Source: Gammaproteobacteria bacterium AqS3 (GTDB lineage Bacteria; Pseudomonadota; Gammaproteobacteria; MEIF01; AqS3). Taken from it: a DNA stretch of 64,000 nucleotides. Position numbers and translations under genes: made by a program. This document shows, one piece after another, positions 1 to 9,286 of the stretch. Position 1 is the first letter of the stretch. Each line of letters begins with the position of its first letter. Under the pieces are notes generated by a model. That model ran no database searches and was not told the origin of the DNA. It saw nothing but the letters and a program-made list of their open reading frames with translations. The DNA is taken from assembly GCA_001750645.1 (NCBI GenBank), contig MEIF01000003.1, positions 36,001 through 100,000 of the forward strand, read 5' to 3'.

Positions 1-3000
1 TCGTCTATCGCGGTGACGGTGACTGTCTGCGGCTGACGGTAGTTCGATGGGGTGAACTTCATTTCAGACGGGGAGACCCTGATGCTGCTCATGTCAGAGC
101 TCAACAGCAAGACCTCCACATCCGATTGCGGCTGCTGTTCATTCAATGTCACCGTAAAGGTTGCGGTGCCCCGCTCAGTCAGCATCAGGCTGGTTGAGGA
201 GAAATCAAAGCCGGTGCTGACATCGACCACCGACACCGCCACTGTGCCCGTGAAATAACTCCCGATGCCCAATGCAACGAGGTTGATGTTGGCGTTCTCG
301 CTGTAACTGTCACTGTCCTCAATCGCGGTGACAGTCACTGTCTGTGTCGTGTTGTAGTTGTTCCGGGTGAAGGTCAGCGAGGACGGGGAGACCGTGACAT
401 TGCTCGTGTCAGAACTCACCAGTGAAACCGTTACGTCAGAGCTCAGGGCTCCGGGCCTGGTAGAGCCGCCGCCAATGATCGGCACGGTGGTGGGCGACGG
501 CGGCAGCGGCGGCTGGGTATTCAGCTTCACTGTGAAAGTCCCGGTGGCCCCTTCGTTGATGCTCAGGCTGGTCGAGGACAAATCGAGGCCACGGTCGTCA
601 TCATCCTCAACCGCAACCGCGACACTGCCAGTGACGCTGCCATAACCGCCGCCCGACGAGGTCAGAGAGATGCGCAAGCTCCTGTCACCAGGATTGTCAT
701 CCTGCACCGGGGTGACTGTGACCGTCTGAGCCGTGTCGTAGTTTGACGGGGTGAAGGTCAGCGAGGCTGGCGATACTGTGGCCGCTCTCGAATTGCCGCT
801 TGCCAGCGAAACCGTCACATTCGCAGTCGGTAGGGTCGCCAATGCCACGGTAAAGTTGCCGGCGCTGCCGCCCTCAGTCAACGACAGATTGACTGAGGAG
901 AGAGCAAAACCCAAATCACCCACGCTCACCGACACGCTGCCGGTAGCTTGGTTATAGCCGCCTCCGGTTGCTGAGAGATTGATGCTCGCAGTCTCATCTC
1001 CTGAATTCGCAGCCTTCGTGGTGGCGACGGTTGCCGTCTGAAAGCGACCGTAATTCAACGGGGTGAATGTCATCGAGGCGGGGGAGACCGTGACAACGCT
1101 GGTGTCGCTGCTTACCAGCGAAACGGTCACATTCCCGCTCGGTCTCGCCTGCAGCCCGACCCTGAAGGTGTTGGGATGGCCGGCCTTGCGCAGCAGCACA
1201 GAGGTCGTGGGGAGCTCAAGCTTCCTCAGCTCGTCGTCATTCACTGATACCGTCACGCTGCCGGTGACATCGTCGTAACCGCCGTCCGATGCGGTAAAGA
1301 AGATCTGCACGGACTCATCCACAGAGTCGCTGTCATCCACCGGGGTGACGGTCACTGTATGCACCACCGGGGTGATGACGTTCACATACTCACCCTTCTT
1401 CAAGGAGGATTCCACCCTGGTGTAGTAGTCTTGCAGGACGAAGGTCAGCGAGGCGGGCGATACCGTGACTGCACCGGTATCGCCGCTTGTCAGCGAAACG
1501 GTCACATCCGCAGCCGGAAGCGCAGCCAGCGAGACTGCAAAGGTTTTGGCGCCGCCGCCCTCGTCCAGCGACAACCTGCTCGGCAAAGTAAAGCCGGGGC
1601 TGTCGTCGTCGGTCACGTTCACCGACACGCTGGCGGTGACATCGTCATAACTGCCGGGCTCAATGGCGTTGTCAAAGATGACGGGATTGATGGAGATGGT
1701 CTCACTATCGTCCTGCGCATCCGGATCGTGCCCTGGAGAGACAGTCACCGTCTGTGGCGTGTCGTAGTTCGACAGGTTGAAGGTCAGCGTGCTTGGGGTG
1801 GCCGTGATTGCACCACCTGTATCGCTGGTTACCAGACGAAACGACGCCGCTCTATTGGGCTTGGCCGTCAGCGCCACCGTAAAGGTGCCAGCACTGCCGC
1901 CCTCGGTCAGCGACAGACTTGTTTCAGAGACATCCAAACTGTACGTTTCGTCATCGTCCACCGACACCCGCATACTGCCGGTCGCCCTGCCGTAGCCACC
2001 GCCCGATGCAGTGATCGAGATGGGCCTTAACGTGATGTCATCGGCATCATCATCCTCAAGCGCAATGTCATCGGCATCATCATCCTCAAGTGCATAGACA
2101 GTCACCGTCTGAGTCGTATCCCAGTTGTCCGGGGTGAAAGTCAGCGTGTTTTGATAGCCCGTGACACTGGTATTCGTGTCGACCCTCACACCGGGGTTGC
2201 TCGGCTGTGCCAAGGTCACGGTCACATCTTCGTGAGGTTTGGTAGCCAGCCGAACTGTAAAGGTGTCGTCCTCTCCCTCGTCCAAACTCAAAGAGGATGA
2301 GGACAGCCTGAATGCATTTTCAACCAGCGTGACCGCAATGCTTTCGGATATGGACACTATGGAAGAGCCGTTGTCGCAGGTCGGCGTCTTGTTGGAGCAG
2401 TAAGGGTGGTAGTCCGCACCGGAGGCTGACAGCTCGATTGTCGCACTGAACTGACTGGCATTGACAGTTGAATCGACGAAGACAGTCAGGTACTGAGTCT
2501 GGTTCCAATTCGACTGCGTAAAAGTCATATTGCCTTTATTCAGTGTGACATCAGCGCTGTGCGTGCCCGCTTTCGTTATTCCCACATTAACCTCGCCGGT
2601 GGGTTGAGTGGCCAGCCGAATGCCAAGCCTGCTGCCAGCGCCTTGCGCCACCGTTAAGCCACTGTCCGGGGAGGTGACCAATGCGCGCGTGTCGTTATCA
2701 GTTGATGTCAGCTTGATGCTGCTTGTGACACCGGAGTACCCGCCGCCTTTACCAAACATATAGATGAATGCGCTTTCATCCCCGGCATCTGAATCCTCCA
2801 CAGGGGTTACAGTCACCGTCTGTGCTCCATAACTTGACGGCGTGAAGGTCAGCCTGGAGGGGCTGACCGTGACCCAGTCGCGGCGAGCTTCGCAGTCCTG
2901 CGGTGACCCTGCTGCCGTAATCTGCCTGCAAAGATACAGCGAAACCTCCGCATCTGCGGCTGGCGCAGTCGTCAGCGCCACGGTAAAGGTTCTGGCATTG

Positions 3001-3878
3001 CCGCCCTCGCTTAAGCTGATCGAATTGACAGAGGCTGTCATGCCCCGGGGGATCGGGTTGTCGTTGTCAACAGCCAGAACAGAAATGCTGCTGCCGGCGT
3101 AGCTGCCCGTGGCAGTTACGGAAATCCTTTCAGTGCTGGAGGCACGATCCACATTATCTTCGGGCACCGAAACCACCACCGTTTGGAAGGTGTTCCAGTT
3201 TGAGTTGGTGAAAGTCAGCGAGGTCTTGTCAAGCGTCAAAAGCGCCGAGCTCTCTGAAAAGGTTACGGTCACATTTGATGAGGGCTGCGAAGTCAGACGA
3301 ACCCTGAAGTCTTTGCTGGTTCCCTCGTTTATAGCCAGCGAGGTGGCAGACTCACCCAAAGACAGCGAGGCCACAGAGAGAAAGACGGCGTTTCTGTCAT
3401 CGTCGACCACCGTTACACGAAAACTGGTGTAGGCCAAGGTGAGATCATTGCCGTTTTCGGTTCTGCTATAGCCGCCACCCTTTGGGCTGAGGCGAATGCG
3501 TGCGAAGTCATCGTAGCTGTTGGTATCTGTAGCGGTGGTGACCCGAACCGACTTGGCGGTGTTCCAGTCTGAGGTCGAGAAGGTCAGCGTGTTTTGATTG
3601 CCACTGTCGCTGGTGTCCGTGTCAACCGTCACATCGGTGTTGGACGGCTGCGCTATGGTCACGGTCACGGTCCCGGTCGGCTGCGACCCCAGCGCCACCG
3701 TGAAGTCGGCGTTGCTGCCCTCATTTATGAACAGGTGCTCTGTCGAGACAACCAGCTGACGCGTCTGCCCCCATGCCGAACCCGCCACCAGGACAGACAA
3801 AAATGCCAGCCCCAGCAGCCGAGAAAACCACGCGATCCCTGAACGCCGAGCGCAAAAATCAACCTTTCGGTACGTCAT
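1..3878 (-). CDS. Giant secreted tandem-repeat protein (Calx-beta/Ig-like repeats), N-terminal part
   Basis: I translated the minus strand by hand because the frame has no stop in the window and is missing from the ORF track. It starts at ATG 3878 behind a GGGGGAG ribosome site and continues off the left edge, giving 1292 codons. Residues 1-40 are a signal peptide (basic start, hydrophobic core, then SAWGQ). At least 11 repeats of about 105-130 residues follow. Each contains a form of NEG..FTV.L, TGxVTVT, LTFTPSNWDTAQTVTVTA, SASGGGY and VSVxDDD. This pattern resembles Calx-beta or other beta-sandwich adhesion repeats with acidic, probably Ca2+-binding, turns. The role is likely surface or secreted adhesion; the C-terminal export or anchor signal lies outside the window. 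I checked the frame at several points and at the left edge, not at every codon. The many short plus-strand ORFs here are its antisense shadows. Confidence 0.85.
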   Translation of the reverse strand, partial: MTYRKVDFCARRSGIAWFSRLLGLAFLSVLVAGSAWGQTRQLVVSTEHLFINEGSNADFTVALGSQPTGTVTVTIAQPSNTDVTVDTDTSDSGNQNTLTFSTSDWNTAKSVRVTTATDTNSYDDFARIRLSPKGGGYSRTENGNDLTLAYTSFRVTVVDDDRNAVFLSVASLSLGESATSLAINEGTSKDFRVRLTSQPSSNVTVTFSESSALLTLDKTSLTFTNSNWNTFQTVVVSVPEDNVDRASSTERISVTATGSYAGSSISVLAVDNDNPIPRGMTASVNSISLSEGGNARTFTVALTTAPAADAEVSLYLCRQITAAGSPQDCEARRDWVTVSPSRLTFTPSSYGAQTVTVTPVEDSDAGDESAFIYMFGKGGGYSGVTSSIKLTSTDNDTRALVTSPDSGLTVAQGAGSRLGIRLATQPTGEVNVGITKAGTHSADVTLNKGNMTFTQSNWNQTQYLTVFVDSTVNASQFSATIELSASGADYHPYCSNKTPTCDNGSSIVSISESIAVTLVENAFRLSSSSLSLDEGEDDTFTVRLATKPHEDVTVTLAQPSNPGVRVDTNTSVTGYQNTLTFTPDNWDTTQTVTVYALEDDDADDIALEDDDADDITLRPISITASGGGYGRATGSMRVSVDDDETYSLDVSETSLSLTEGGSAGTFTVALTAKPNRAASFRLVTSDTGGAITATPSTLTFNLSNYDTPQTVTVSPGHDPDAQDDSETISINPVIFDNAIEPGSYDDVTASVSVNVTDDDSPGFTLPSRLSLDEGGGAKTFAVSLAALPAADVTVSLTSGDTGAVTVSPASLTFVLQDYYTRVESSLKKGEYVNVITPVVHTVTVTPVDDSDSVDESVQIFFTASDGGYDDVTGSVTVSVNDDELRKLELPTTSVLLRKAGHPNTFRVGLQARPSGNVTVSLVSSDTSVVTVSPASMTFTPLNYGRFQTATVATTKAANSGDETASINLSATGGGYNQATGSVSVSVGDLGFALSSVNLSLTEGGSAGNFTVALATLPTANVTVSLASGNSRAATVSPASLTFTPSNYDTAQTVTVTPVQDDNPGDRSLRISLTSSGGGYGSVTGSVAVAVEDDDDRGLDLSSTSLSINEGATGTFTVKLNTQPPLPPSPTTVPIIGGGSTRPGALSSDVTVSLVSSDTSNVTVSPSSLTFTRNNYNTTQTVTVTAIEDSDSYSENANINLVALGIGSYFTGTVAVSVVDVSTGFDFSSTSLMLTERGTATFTVTLNEQQPQSDVEVLLLSSDMSSIRVSPSEMKFTPSNYRQPQTVTVTAID
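2035..2094 (-). repeat. Two tandem 30-bp units inside the repeat protein
   Basis: Two head-to-tail 30-bp units (2035-2064 and 2065-2094) differ at one base. They encode the acidic decapeptide ALEDDDADDI twice, at the linker between two beta-sandwich repeats. The near-identity indicates a recent slippage or unequal-crossover duplication that kept the reading frame. Confidence 0.9.
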
Positions 3879-3979
3879 AACCTGCTCCCCCACCCTTGCT
3901 AAGTGACTATCGGAAGTTGATGGAAATAAAAAGTGCCATCCCGCTGCTGCATGACAACCCATGCAACATAAAGCCGCCG

Positions 3980-4005
3980 ATTATATACACGCCCCGCACG
4001 GTCAA
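3980..4005 (-). promoter_or_regulatory. Probable promoter of the giant repeat protein
   Basis: Read on the minus strand there is TTGACC (4005-4000) and a perfect TATAAT (3985-3980), separated by 14 bp, which is shorter than the ideal 17. It lies about 100 bp upstream of the ATG at 3878 and downstream of the dtd stop, so it would give the repeat protein its own leader. Confidence 0.5.
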
Positions 4006-4049
4006 TGCGTAGCGGGATGGCCGGCTGCCTAAAAAATCTACCCCCGCAC

Positions 4050-4490
4050 TCAGGCCACCTCCAGCAGGAAAGTCAGCGGGCCGTCGTTGACCAGGGCGAC
4101 CTGCATGTCCGCCCCAAAGCGGCCCGCCTGAACCTCTGCGTGCAGACCCCTGGCATGCCGCAGGGCGTGCTCGTAGATCGGCTCGGCCGCCTCGGGCGGG
4201 GCCGCCGGGGCAAAGCTCGGGCGCAGGCCCTTGCGCGTGTCGGCAGCCAGGGTGAACTGAGAGACCAGCATCAGGGCGCCGCCGGCCTCGATCAGGCTGC
4301 GGTTGAGGCGCCCGGCCTGATCGGGGAAGATGCGGTAGTTCAGGGTGCGCTCAATCAGCCGCTCGGCGACGGCCCCGGTGTCGGATGCCTCCACCGCCAG
4401 CAGGGCGAGGATGCCGGCGCCGATGCGCGCAACCTCCTCGCCGCCGATCGACACCGAGCAGGAGCGCACCCGCTGCAGCAGGCACTTCAA
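4050..4490 (-). CDS. dtd: D-aminoacyl-tRNA deacylase
   Basis: A 146-residue protein that hydrolyses D-aminoacyl-tRNA (and Gly-tRNA-Ala), recycling tRNAs charged with the wrong stereoisomer. The full DTD fold length is present, with the substrate-pocket motifs SQFTL (near residue 78) and the cross-subunit NDGPLTF motif near the C-terminus (usually NxGPVT). The start is TTG at 4490, directly after the TGA of the aldolase gene. The resulting N-terminus (MKCLLQRV) matches the family start MKxLIQRV, which supports TTG. Immediate abutment to fba suggests cotranscription and translational coupling. Confidence 0.95.
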   Translation of the reverse strand: MKCLLQRVRSCSVSIGGEEVARIGAGILALLAVEASDTGAVAERLIERTLNYRIFPDQAGRLNRSLIEAGGALMLVSQFTLAADTRKGLRPSFAPAAPPEAAEPIYEHALRHARGLHAEVQAGRFGADMQVALVNDGPLTFLLEVA

Positions 4491-5555
4491 TCAGCGGACC
4501 AGCGGATCGAGCGAGCCCGAGGCATAGCGCAGGTGCATGTCCTCGAGCGAGATCGGGCGAATCTTGCCGGCGTTGCCGGCGGTGCCGAAGGCCTCGTAGC
4601 GGGCCTCGACGATGGCGCGCATCGCCTCGGTGGCCGCCGACAGAAACTTGCGCGGGTCAAACTCTGCGGGGTTTTCCCCGAGCGCGCGGCGCATCGCCCC
4701 GGTTGAGGCGAGGCGCAGGTCGGTGTCGATGTTGACCTTGCGCACGCCGTGCCGGATGCCCTCCTGGATTTCCTCAACCGGGACGCCGTAGGTCTCCGGG
4801 ATGTCGCCGCCGTGTGCATTGATGACCTCAAGCCACTCCTGCGGAACGCTGGAGGAGCCGTGCATGACCAGGTGGGTGTGCGGGATGCGCGCGTGAATCG
4901 TCCGGATGCGCTCCATGTCGAGGATGTCGCCGGTCGGCGGGCGCGAAAACTTGTAGGCCCCGTGGCTGGTGCCGATGGCGATGGCCAGGGCGTCGACGCC
5001 GGTCCTGCGGACAAAGTCGGCGGCCTGCTCCGGGTCGGTCAGCAGCATCTCCCGGCTGAGGCTGCCCTCGGCCCCGACCCCGTCCTCCTCGCCGGCCTGG
5101 CCGGTCTCGAGCGAGCCCAGGCAGCCCAGCTCGCCCTCGACCGAGACGCCGCAGGCGTGCGCCATCTCGACCGCCTGGCGGGTGACCCGCAGGTTGTATT
5201 CATAGTCGGCGGGGGTCTTCTGGTCCTCCAGCAGCGAACCGTCCATCATCACCGATGAGAAGCCCAGCTGGATCGAGCGCTGGCACACCGCCGGGGAGGC
5301 GCCGTGATCCTGGTGCATGACGATGGGAATGTGCGGAAACTCCTCGATGGCGGCGAGGATGAGATGGCGCAGAAAATTGGGCCCGGCGTATTTGCGCGCC
5401 CCGGCCGAGGCCTGGACGATGACCGGGCTGTCGGTTGCATCCGCCCCCTCCATGATGGCGCGCATCTGCTCGAGGTTGTTGACGTTGAAGGCTGGAACGC
5501 CGTAGTCGTTCTCGGCGGCGTGGTCCAGCAGCTGGCGCAGGCTAATCAGTGCCAC
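4491..5555 (-). CDS. fba: Class II fructose-1,6-bisphosphate aldolase
   Basis: A 354-residue zinc-dependent aldolase that interconverts fructose-1,6-bisphosphate with glyceraldehyde-3-phosphate and dihydroxyacetone phosphate in glycolysis and gluconeogenesis. Visible hallmarks are HQDHG (Zn ligand), the [10 protein letters not shown] strand, EGELGCLG, the GTSHGAYKF phosphate loop and NIDTDLR near the C-terminus. Length and motif spelling fit the CbbA-type subgroup common in proteobacteria. Start GTG at 5555 is preceded by GGGAG at a good distance. dtd follows without a gap. Confidence 0.96.
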   Translation of the reverse strand: MALISLRQLLDHAAENDYGVPAFNVNNLEQMRAIMEGADATDSPVIVQASAGARKYAGPNFLRHLILAAIEEFPHIPIVMHQDHGASPAVCQRSIQLGFSSVMMDGSLLEDQKTPADYEYNLRVTRQAVEMAHACGVSVEGELGCLGSLETGQAGEEDGVGAEGSLSREMLLTDPEQAADFVRRTGVDALAIAIGTSHGAYKFSRPPTGDILDMERIRTIHARIPHTHLVMHGSSSVPQEWLEVINAHGGDIPETYGVPVEEIQEGIRHGVRKVNIDTDLRLASTGAMRRALGENPAEFDPRKFLSAATEAMRAIVEARYEAFGTAGNAGKIRPISLEDMHLRYASGSLDPLVR

Positions 5556-5617
5556 TCTGGGTCTCCCAGTCTGATGCGGCCGGCATTGTAGTGCCGCGCA
5601 TCCGGCGGGTCGGCCGG

Positions 5618-6250
5618 CTAGCTCGGGCGCCGCCTCAGCGCCCCCAGCGTGCCGACCTGCTCAAGCGGCTCGAACGCCCCGGAGGCCAGGGCGCGCTCGT
5701 AGATCAGCCTGGGCGCCTGGCCGCCCTGCTCGGGGCTGGCGAAGATGTCGTGGATGAGCAGCATCCCGCCGGTGAGAATGTGCCCCGCCCAGCAGGCCAG
5801 GTCGGTTTCGGCGGCCTCGAGGCTGTGCCCGCCGTCGATGAACACCAGGCTGAGCGGGGTCGCCCAGTCGCGCGCGGCGACCCTCGATGCCGCCACCACC
5901 GGCACCACCGTGTCCTGCAGGCCGGCGCGCAGGATGGTGTCGCGCAGGTGCGGAAAGCTGTCGATGCGCCCGCGCGCACCGTCGTAGAGCTCGGGGTCGT
6001 GATAGGCCTCGCCGGGCTGGTGCTCCTCGGAGCCCAGGTGGTGGTCGACGGCGAACAGGCTGACCCCCCGGCGGGCGCAGGCGGCGCCGAGCCACAGGGT
6101 CGATTTGCCGCAGTAGGAGCCGACCTCGAGGCCGGGACCCAGCCCGCCGGCCTCGAGCATCAGCTCGTGCAGCCGGGCGCCCTCGGCGTCGTCCAGAAAA
6201 CCCCTGACGCTGCCGGGGTCGACTCCGGCGGTGCGCTCAAACCCGCTCAC
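5618..6250 (-). CDS. Class I SAM-dependent methyltransferase (Methyltransf_24 type)
   Basis: A 210-residue Rossmann-fold protein. The SAM-binding motif I reads [11 protein letters not shown] (around residue 40), and [15 protein letters not shown] (around 135) matches the acidic motif and the strand-5 region of the Methyltransf_24 group, which includes O-methyltransferases and sugar- or antibiotic-modifying enzymes. The substrate cannot be read from sequence. The GTG start (6250) overlaps the alr stop by four bases (GTGA), implying translational coupling to alanine racemase. Whether that reflects a cell-wall role is unknown. Confidence 0.8.
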   Translation of the reverse strand: MSGFERTAGVDPGSVRGFLDDAEGARLHELMLEAGGLGPGLEVGSYCGKSTLWLGAACARRGVSLFAVDHHLGSEEHQPGEAYHDPELYDGARGRIDSFPHLRDTILRAGLQDTVVPVVAASRVAARDWATPLSLVFIDGGHSLEAAETDLACWAGHILTGGMLLIHDIFASPEQGGQAPRLIYERALASGAFEPLEQVGTLGALRRRPS

Positions 6251-7320
6251 GGCTCCGCCCCCAATACGTACTCGCGCCGAAAGCGCGCCCCGATGCCGGT
6301 CAGGATGTCGTAGCTGGAGCGGCCGGTGAGGCGGGACAGCTCGGGGACGGTCAGCTGGGCGTCGGCGAGCGCGACCGGGTCGCCGGGCTGCACCTCGAGC
6401 CCCGTGACATCGAGGGTGATCAGATCCATCGAAACCTCGCCGACCATCGGCACCCGGACGCCGCCCACCCGCGCCCAGCCGCCGTCAAACAGCCAGCCGT
6501 CGGCGTAGCCGGCCGCGATGACGGCGATCTGCGCCCCGCCGGCCGGGGCGCACCAGCGGGCGTTGTAGCCGACGCTCTCGCCGGCCCGCAGCCGGCGCAC
6601 CTGCAGAACCTGGGTGTGCAGCTCGACCACCGGAGCGATGCGCTCGTGAAGAATTCCGCCGTAGAGTCCGATGCCGCAGCGGCAGATGTCAAAGCGGTAG
6701 TCGGCGCCGAGCAGCACGCCGCCGGTGTTGGCCAGGGAGATCGGCGCCCGGTGCGCTGATCCCAGCCGCCCGGCGGCCCGGTGCAGCCGCGCCAGCTGCT
6801 CGGCATTCTGCGCCGAATCGGGGCGGCCGGATGAGGCCAGATGGCTCATCAGCGCGTGCAGCCTGAAGGCGATGACCCCGGGGAGCTGCCCGGGGTCGAC
6901 GCCGAGCCGGTTCATGCCGGTGTCGATGTTCAGCACGGCCGGGTGATCCGCGTGGGAGCTGGACCAGCGGGCGATCTGATCGGGGTCGTTGAGCACCGGG
7001 ATCAGGCCGCGAGCGCTGCACTCGTCCTGCCCGCCGGGCTCGACCCCGTGCATGATCCAGATCTCGGCATCCGGCCCGAGGCGCTCGCGCAGGGCAATGC
7101 CCTCGTCGAGCCAGGCGACCAGGAACAGGTCGCAGCCCGAGCGCGCCAGGTGCTCGGCAACCGGCAGCAGCCCCAGACCATAGGCATCGGACTTGACCAC
7201 GGCGCCGAGGCGGGCCGGGCCGGCCAGGTCGCACAGCGCCGCGTAGTTTTCCGCCAGCATCGGCAGGCTGACGCGCAGCAGCGGCTGCGCCCCGAGGCCG
7301 CCGCCCCCGGAGGATGCCAT
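6247..7320 (-). CDS. alr: Alanine racemase
   Basis: A 357-residue PLP enzyme that makes D-alanine for peptidoglycan. The PLP lysine lies in VVKSDAYGLG near residue 38 (family AVVKANAYGHG). The C-terminal beta domain carries GYNARW and AAGYADGW, the latter with the expected catalytic tyrosine. The ATG at 7320 was chosen because it gives the normal family length; the 690-residue ORF in the track merges this gene with an upstream shadow frame. In many gammaproteobacteria alr is close to dnaB/rplI, and here it lies nearby in the opposite orientation. Confidence 0.95.
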   Translation of the reverse strand: MASSGGGGLGAQPLLRVSLPMLAENYAALCDLAGPARLGAVVKSDAYGLGLLPVAEHLARSGCDLFLVAWLDEGIALRERLGPDAEIWIMHGVEPGGQDECSARGLIPVLNDPDQIARWSSSHADHPAVLNIDTGMNRLGVDPGQLPGVIAFRLHALMSHLASSGRPDSAQNAEQLARLHRAAGRLGSAHRAPISLANTGGVLLGADYRFDICRCGIGLYGGILHERIAPVVELHTQVLQVRRLRAGESVGYNARWCAPAGGAQIAVIAAGYADGWLFDGGWARVGGVRVPMVGEVSMDLITLDVTGLEVQPGDPVALADAQLTVPELSRLTGRSSYDILTGIGARFRREYVLGAEP

Positions 7321-7331
7321 TCGATTCGGGT

Positions 7332-8474
7332 CTAGTCGGCCAGCGTTGCGCTGAGGCGCTCGCAGGCGTTGAGGTAATCCTCCCTGAACTCCTGCACCAC
7401 GCTGCGCACCGACTGGCTGGACTCGAGCAGGCCGACCCCCTGGCCGACCCAGTAGGTCGCCAGCCGCTTGGCGCCCTCGTGGCCGCCCTCGGCCAGCTTG
7501 CCGACCTTGGCGAGCGCCGGCTCGCTGACCAGTCCCTGCAGCGGCATGGGCAGCGGCTCCGGGCTGTCCTCCCGCTCCCAGGCGTCGGTCCAGCTGGACT
7601 GCAGCTGGCGCGAGTGCTTGCCGGTGCGGCTCTTGGAGCGCACCGTGTCGCTGCTCGACGCCGCCAGCATCTTCTCCTTGACGACCGGGTTGGTCTCGGC
7701 CTCGGCGGTGGTCAGCCAGACCGAGGCGGTCCAGGCGCCCGCAGCCCCCATGCTCATGCAGGCCGCCATCTGCCGGCCGGTGACGATGCCGCCGGCGGCC
7801 AGGATCGGCACGTCGCCATAGGGCTGAATCGCCTGGTGAACCTCGGGCACCAGCACCAGCGTTGAGACATTGCCGCAGTGCCCGCCGCCCTCGGTGCCGG
7901 AGACCACCAGGATGTCGACCCCGGCCTGCACCTGCTTGACGGCGTGCTGCTTGGCGCCGACCAGGGCGGCGACGACGATGCCGCGCCGCTTGCCCTCGTC
8001 CAGCATGTACTGGGGCGGCACCCCCAGGGCGTTGGCGATCAGCTTGATCGGGTGCGAAAAGGCGACGTCCATCAGCTCCTGGGCGCCCTTGGGGCGGATG
8101 TTTTCGTTGAAGCGCAGCCCGCCCTGGCGCACGCCGTCGTCGATGTCGCCGCTGTCGATTTCGTGCTCGGCCAGGATCTGCGCGGCAAAGCGCTTGTGCT
8201 GCTCGGGGACCATGGCCAGGATCTCCTCGGCCGAGAGCTGCTGCCCCTTGCCGACCATCGAATTGGGCACCAGCAGGTCGACGCCATAGGGGGCGCCGCC
8301 GATGTTGGCGTCGATCCACTGCAGCTCGCTCTCGAGCTTTTCAGGGGTCAGGCCGGCGGCGCCGAAAACCCCGCAGCCGCCCGCCTTGGAGACCTCGACC
8401 ACGACATCCCGACAGTGCGTGAAGGCCACCAGGGGAAATTCAATATCCAACAGATCACAGATGGGAGAGCGCAT
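7332..8474 (-). CDS. Nitronate monooxygenase family flavoprotein
   Basis: A TIM-barrel FMN protein of the nitronate monooxygenase/2-nitropropane dioxygenase family (380 residues from ATG 8474). Family features are the N-terminal PLVAFTHCRDVVVEVSKAGGCGVFGAAG segment, DILVVSGTEGGGHCG (FMN phosphate loop) and ILAAGGIVTGRQMAACMSMGA. It may oxidise alkyl nitronates, but the family also holds enoyl-reductase-like enzymes, so the substrate is uncertain. The track's start (TTG 8513) lies upstream of the -10 element at 8503-8508, so ATG 8474 (MRSPICDLL) is preferred. Confidence 0.85.
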   Translation of the reverse strand: MRSPICDLLDIEFPLVAFTHCRDVVVEVSKAGGCGVFGAAGLTPEKLESELQWIDANIGGAPYGVDLLVPNSMVGKGQQLSAEEILAMVPEQHKRFAAQILAEHEIDSGDIDDGVRQGGLRFNENIRPKGAQELMDVAFSHPIKLIANALGVPPQYMLDEGKRRGIVVAALVGAKQHAVKQVQAGVDILVVSGTEGGGHCGNVSTLVLVPEVHQAIQPYGDVPILAAGGIVTGRQMAACMSMGAAGAWTASVWLTTAEAETNPVVKEKMLAASSSDTVRSKSRTGKHSRQLQSSWTDAWEREDSPEPLPMPLQGLVSEPALAKVGKLAEGGHEGAKRLATYWVGQGVGLLESSQSVRSVVQEFREDYLNACERLSATLAD

Positions 8475-8508
8475 ACTCGCAGGCCGTCGCCGGAGGCCGG
8501 CGAGTATA
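8473..8508 (-). promoter_or_regulatory. Palindrome overlapping the -10 box and start of the nitronate monooxygenase gene
   Basis: Two 13-base arms (8473-8485 and 8495-8507, one mismatch) form an inverted repeat around a 9-base spacer. The right arm contains TATACT (minus strand, 8508-8503), a likely -10 box, and the left arm touches the ATG. The short leader would therefore be a hairpin, or the DNA could be an operator for a dimeric repressor. Confidence 0.5.
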
Positions 8509-8539
8509 GCCAACCGGCTCTCGGGAAATTGCGCCCCTG

Positions 8540-8548
8540 TGCTAGACT
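8540..8548 (+). promoter_or_regulatory. Extended -10 promoter element upstream of rpsF
   Basis: TGCTAGACT fits an extended -10 (TGn plus TAGACT); no good -35 is visible. The transcript would have a leader of about 55 bases containing a GC hairpin (inner CCGC/GCGG arms around 8566-8580). S6-S18 autoregulation of rpsF leaders is known, but I cannot show that this leader belongs to that class. Confidence 0.4.
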
Positions 8549-8608
8549 CCGCGCCCTCCTTGCCGCACCGCAGTCTCGCGGGCGGCTTTTATCCACGGGG
8601 AGCGCGGC

Positions 8609-9058
8609 ATGCGACACTACGAATTGATGCTTCTGGTGCATCCGGATTACAGCGAACAGGTCTCCGACCTGGTCGACGAATACCGCAAATTGATCATGGA
8701 AAGCGGCGGCAAGGTACACCGCTTTGAGGACTGGGGACGGCGTCCGCTGGCCTACCGCATCGAGCGGGCGCAGAAGGGGCACTACCTGCTGTTCAACATC
8801 GAGTGCGACCAGTCGACCCTCAGCACCTTTAAAGAGAAGCTCGACCTCAGTGAGTTCGTTCTGCGCTACCTCGTGGTGCGCACCGAAAAAGCCGAGACCG
8901 AACCGACCCCCTACCTGATCGCCCTGAGCAGCAAGCGCCAGGAGCGCTCCGGCGCCTCCGATCGGCGGGGCGTTGAGCGGGGCGATCAGCCAGCCGGCGA
9001 TGAGCCTGAAGAGGAGACCCCGTCGCTTGAACCCGAACCCGTCGAGGAGGAGGTCTAG
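8609..9058 (+). CDS. rpsF: 30S ribosomal protein S6
   Basis: A 149-residue protein starting MRHYELMLLVHPDYSEQV. S6 binds S18 on the platform of the 30S subunit. The core alpha/beta domain includes the WGRRPLAYRI strand and the conserved VLRYLVVR. A long acidic tail (about 50 residues, ending EPEPVEEEV) extends past the core. E. coli S6 also has a glutamate-rich tail, but this one is longer and also contains a basic stretch. It is first gene of the operon with rpsR three bases downstream. Confidence 0.98.
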   Translation: MRHYELMLLVHPDYSEQVSDLVDEYRKLIMESGGKVHRFEDWGRRPLAYRIERAQKGHYLLFNIECDQSTLSTFKEKLDLSEFVLRYLVVRTEKAETEPTPYLIALSSKRQERSGASDRRGVERGDQPAGDEPEEETPSLEPEPVEEEV

Positions 9059-9061
9059 ACC

Positions 9062-9283
9062 ATGCCACGCCCCAGCTACAGAGGATCCGGAGAGCCGCTC
9101 AAGGACTCGGATATTGACTACAAAAACGTCGACGTGCTGAAAAAGCGCTTCCTGTCCGAGACCGGAAAGATCGTTCCGAGCCGGCTGACGAGCTGCAACG
9201 CCGCCCAGCAGCGCGCGGTCAGCCGTGCCATCAAGCGGGCGCGCTATCTCGCCCTGCTGCCCTACACCGACCAGCACCGCTGA
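9062..9283 (+). CDS. rpsR: 30S ribosomal protein S18
   Basis: A 73-residue S18, the partner of S6 on the 30S platform. Diagnostic segments are [49 protein letters not shown]. It sits three bases behind rpsF and is followed after three bases by the membrane protein gene, so the genes are cotranscribed. Confidence 0.98.
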   Translation: MPRPSYRGSGEPLKDSDIDYKNVDVLKKRFLSETGKIVPSRLTSCNAAQQRAVSRAIKRARYLALLPYTDQHR

Positions 9284-9286
9284 GTC

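Noticed and set aside
52-3842. Plus-strand ORFs of 60-223 residues across the first 3.8 kb
   Set aside because: They are evenly spaced antisense shadows of the minus-strand repeat protein and have no signal peptide, family motif or consistent ribosome sites.
6247-8319. 690-residue ORF
   Set aside because: Only its C-terminal half is real (alanine racemase from 7320). The upstream half is an Arg/Gly-rich shadow of the nitronate monooxygenase gene.
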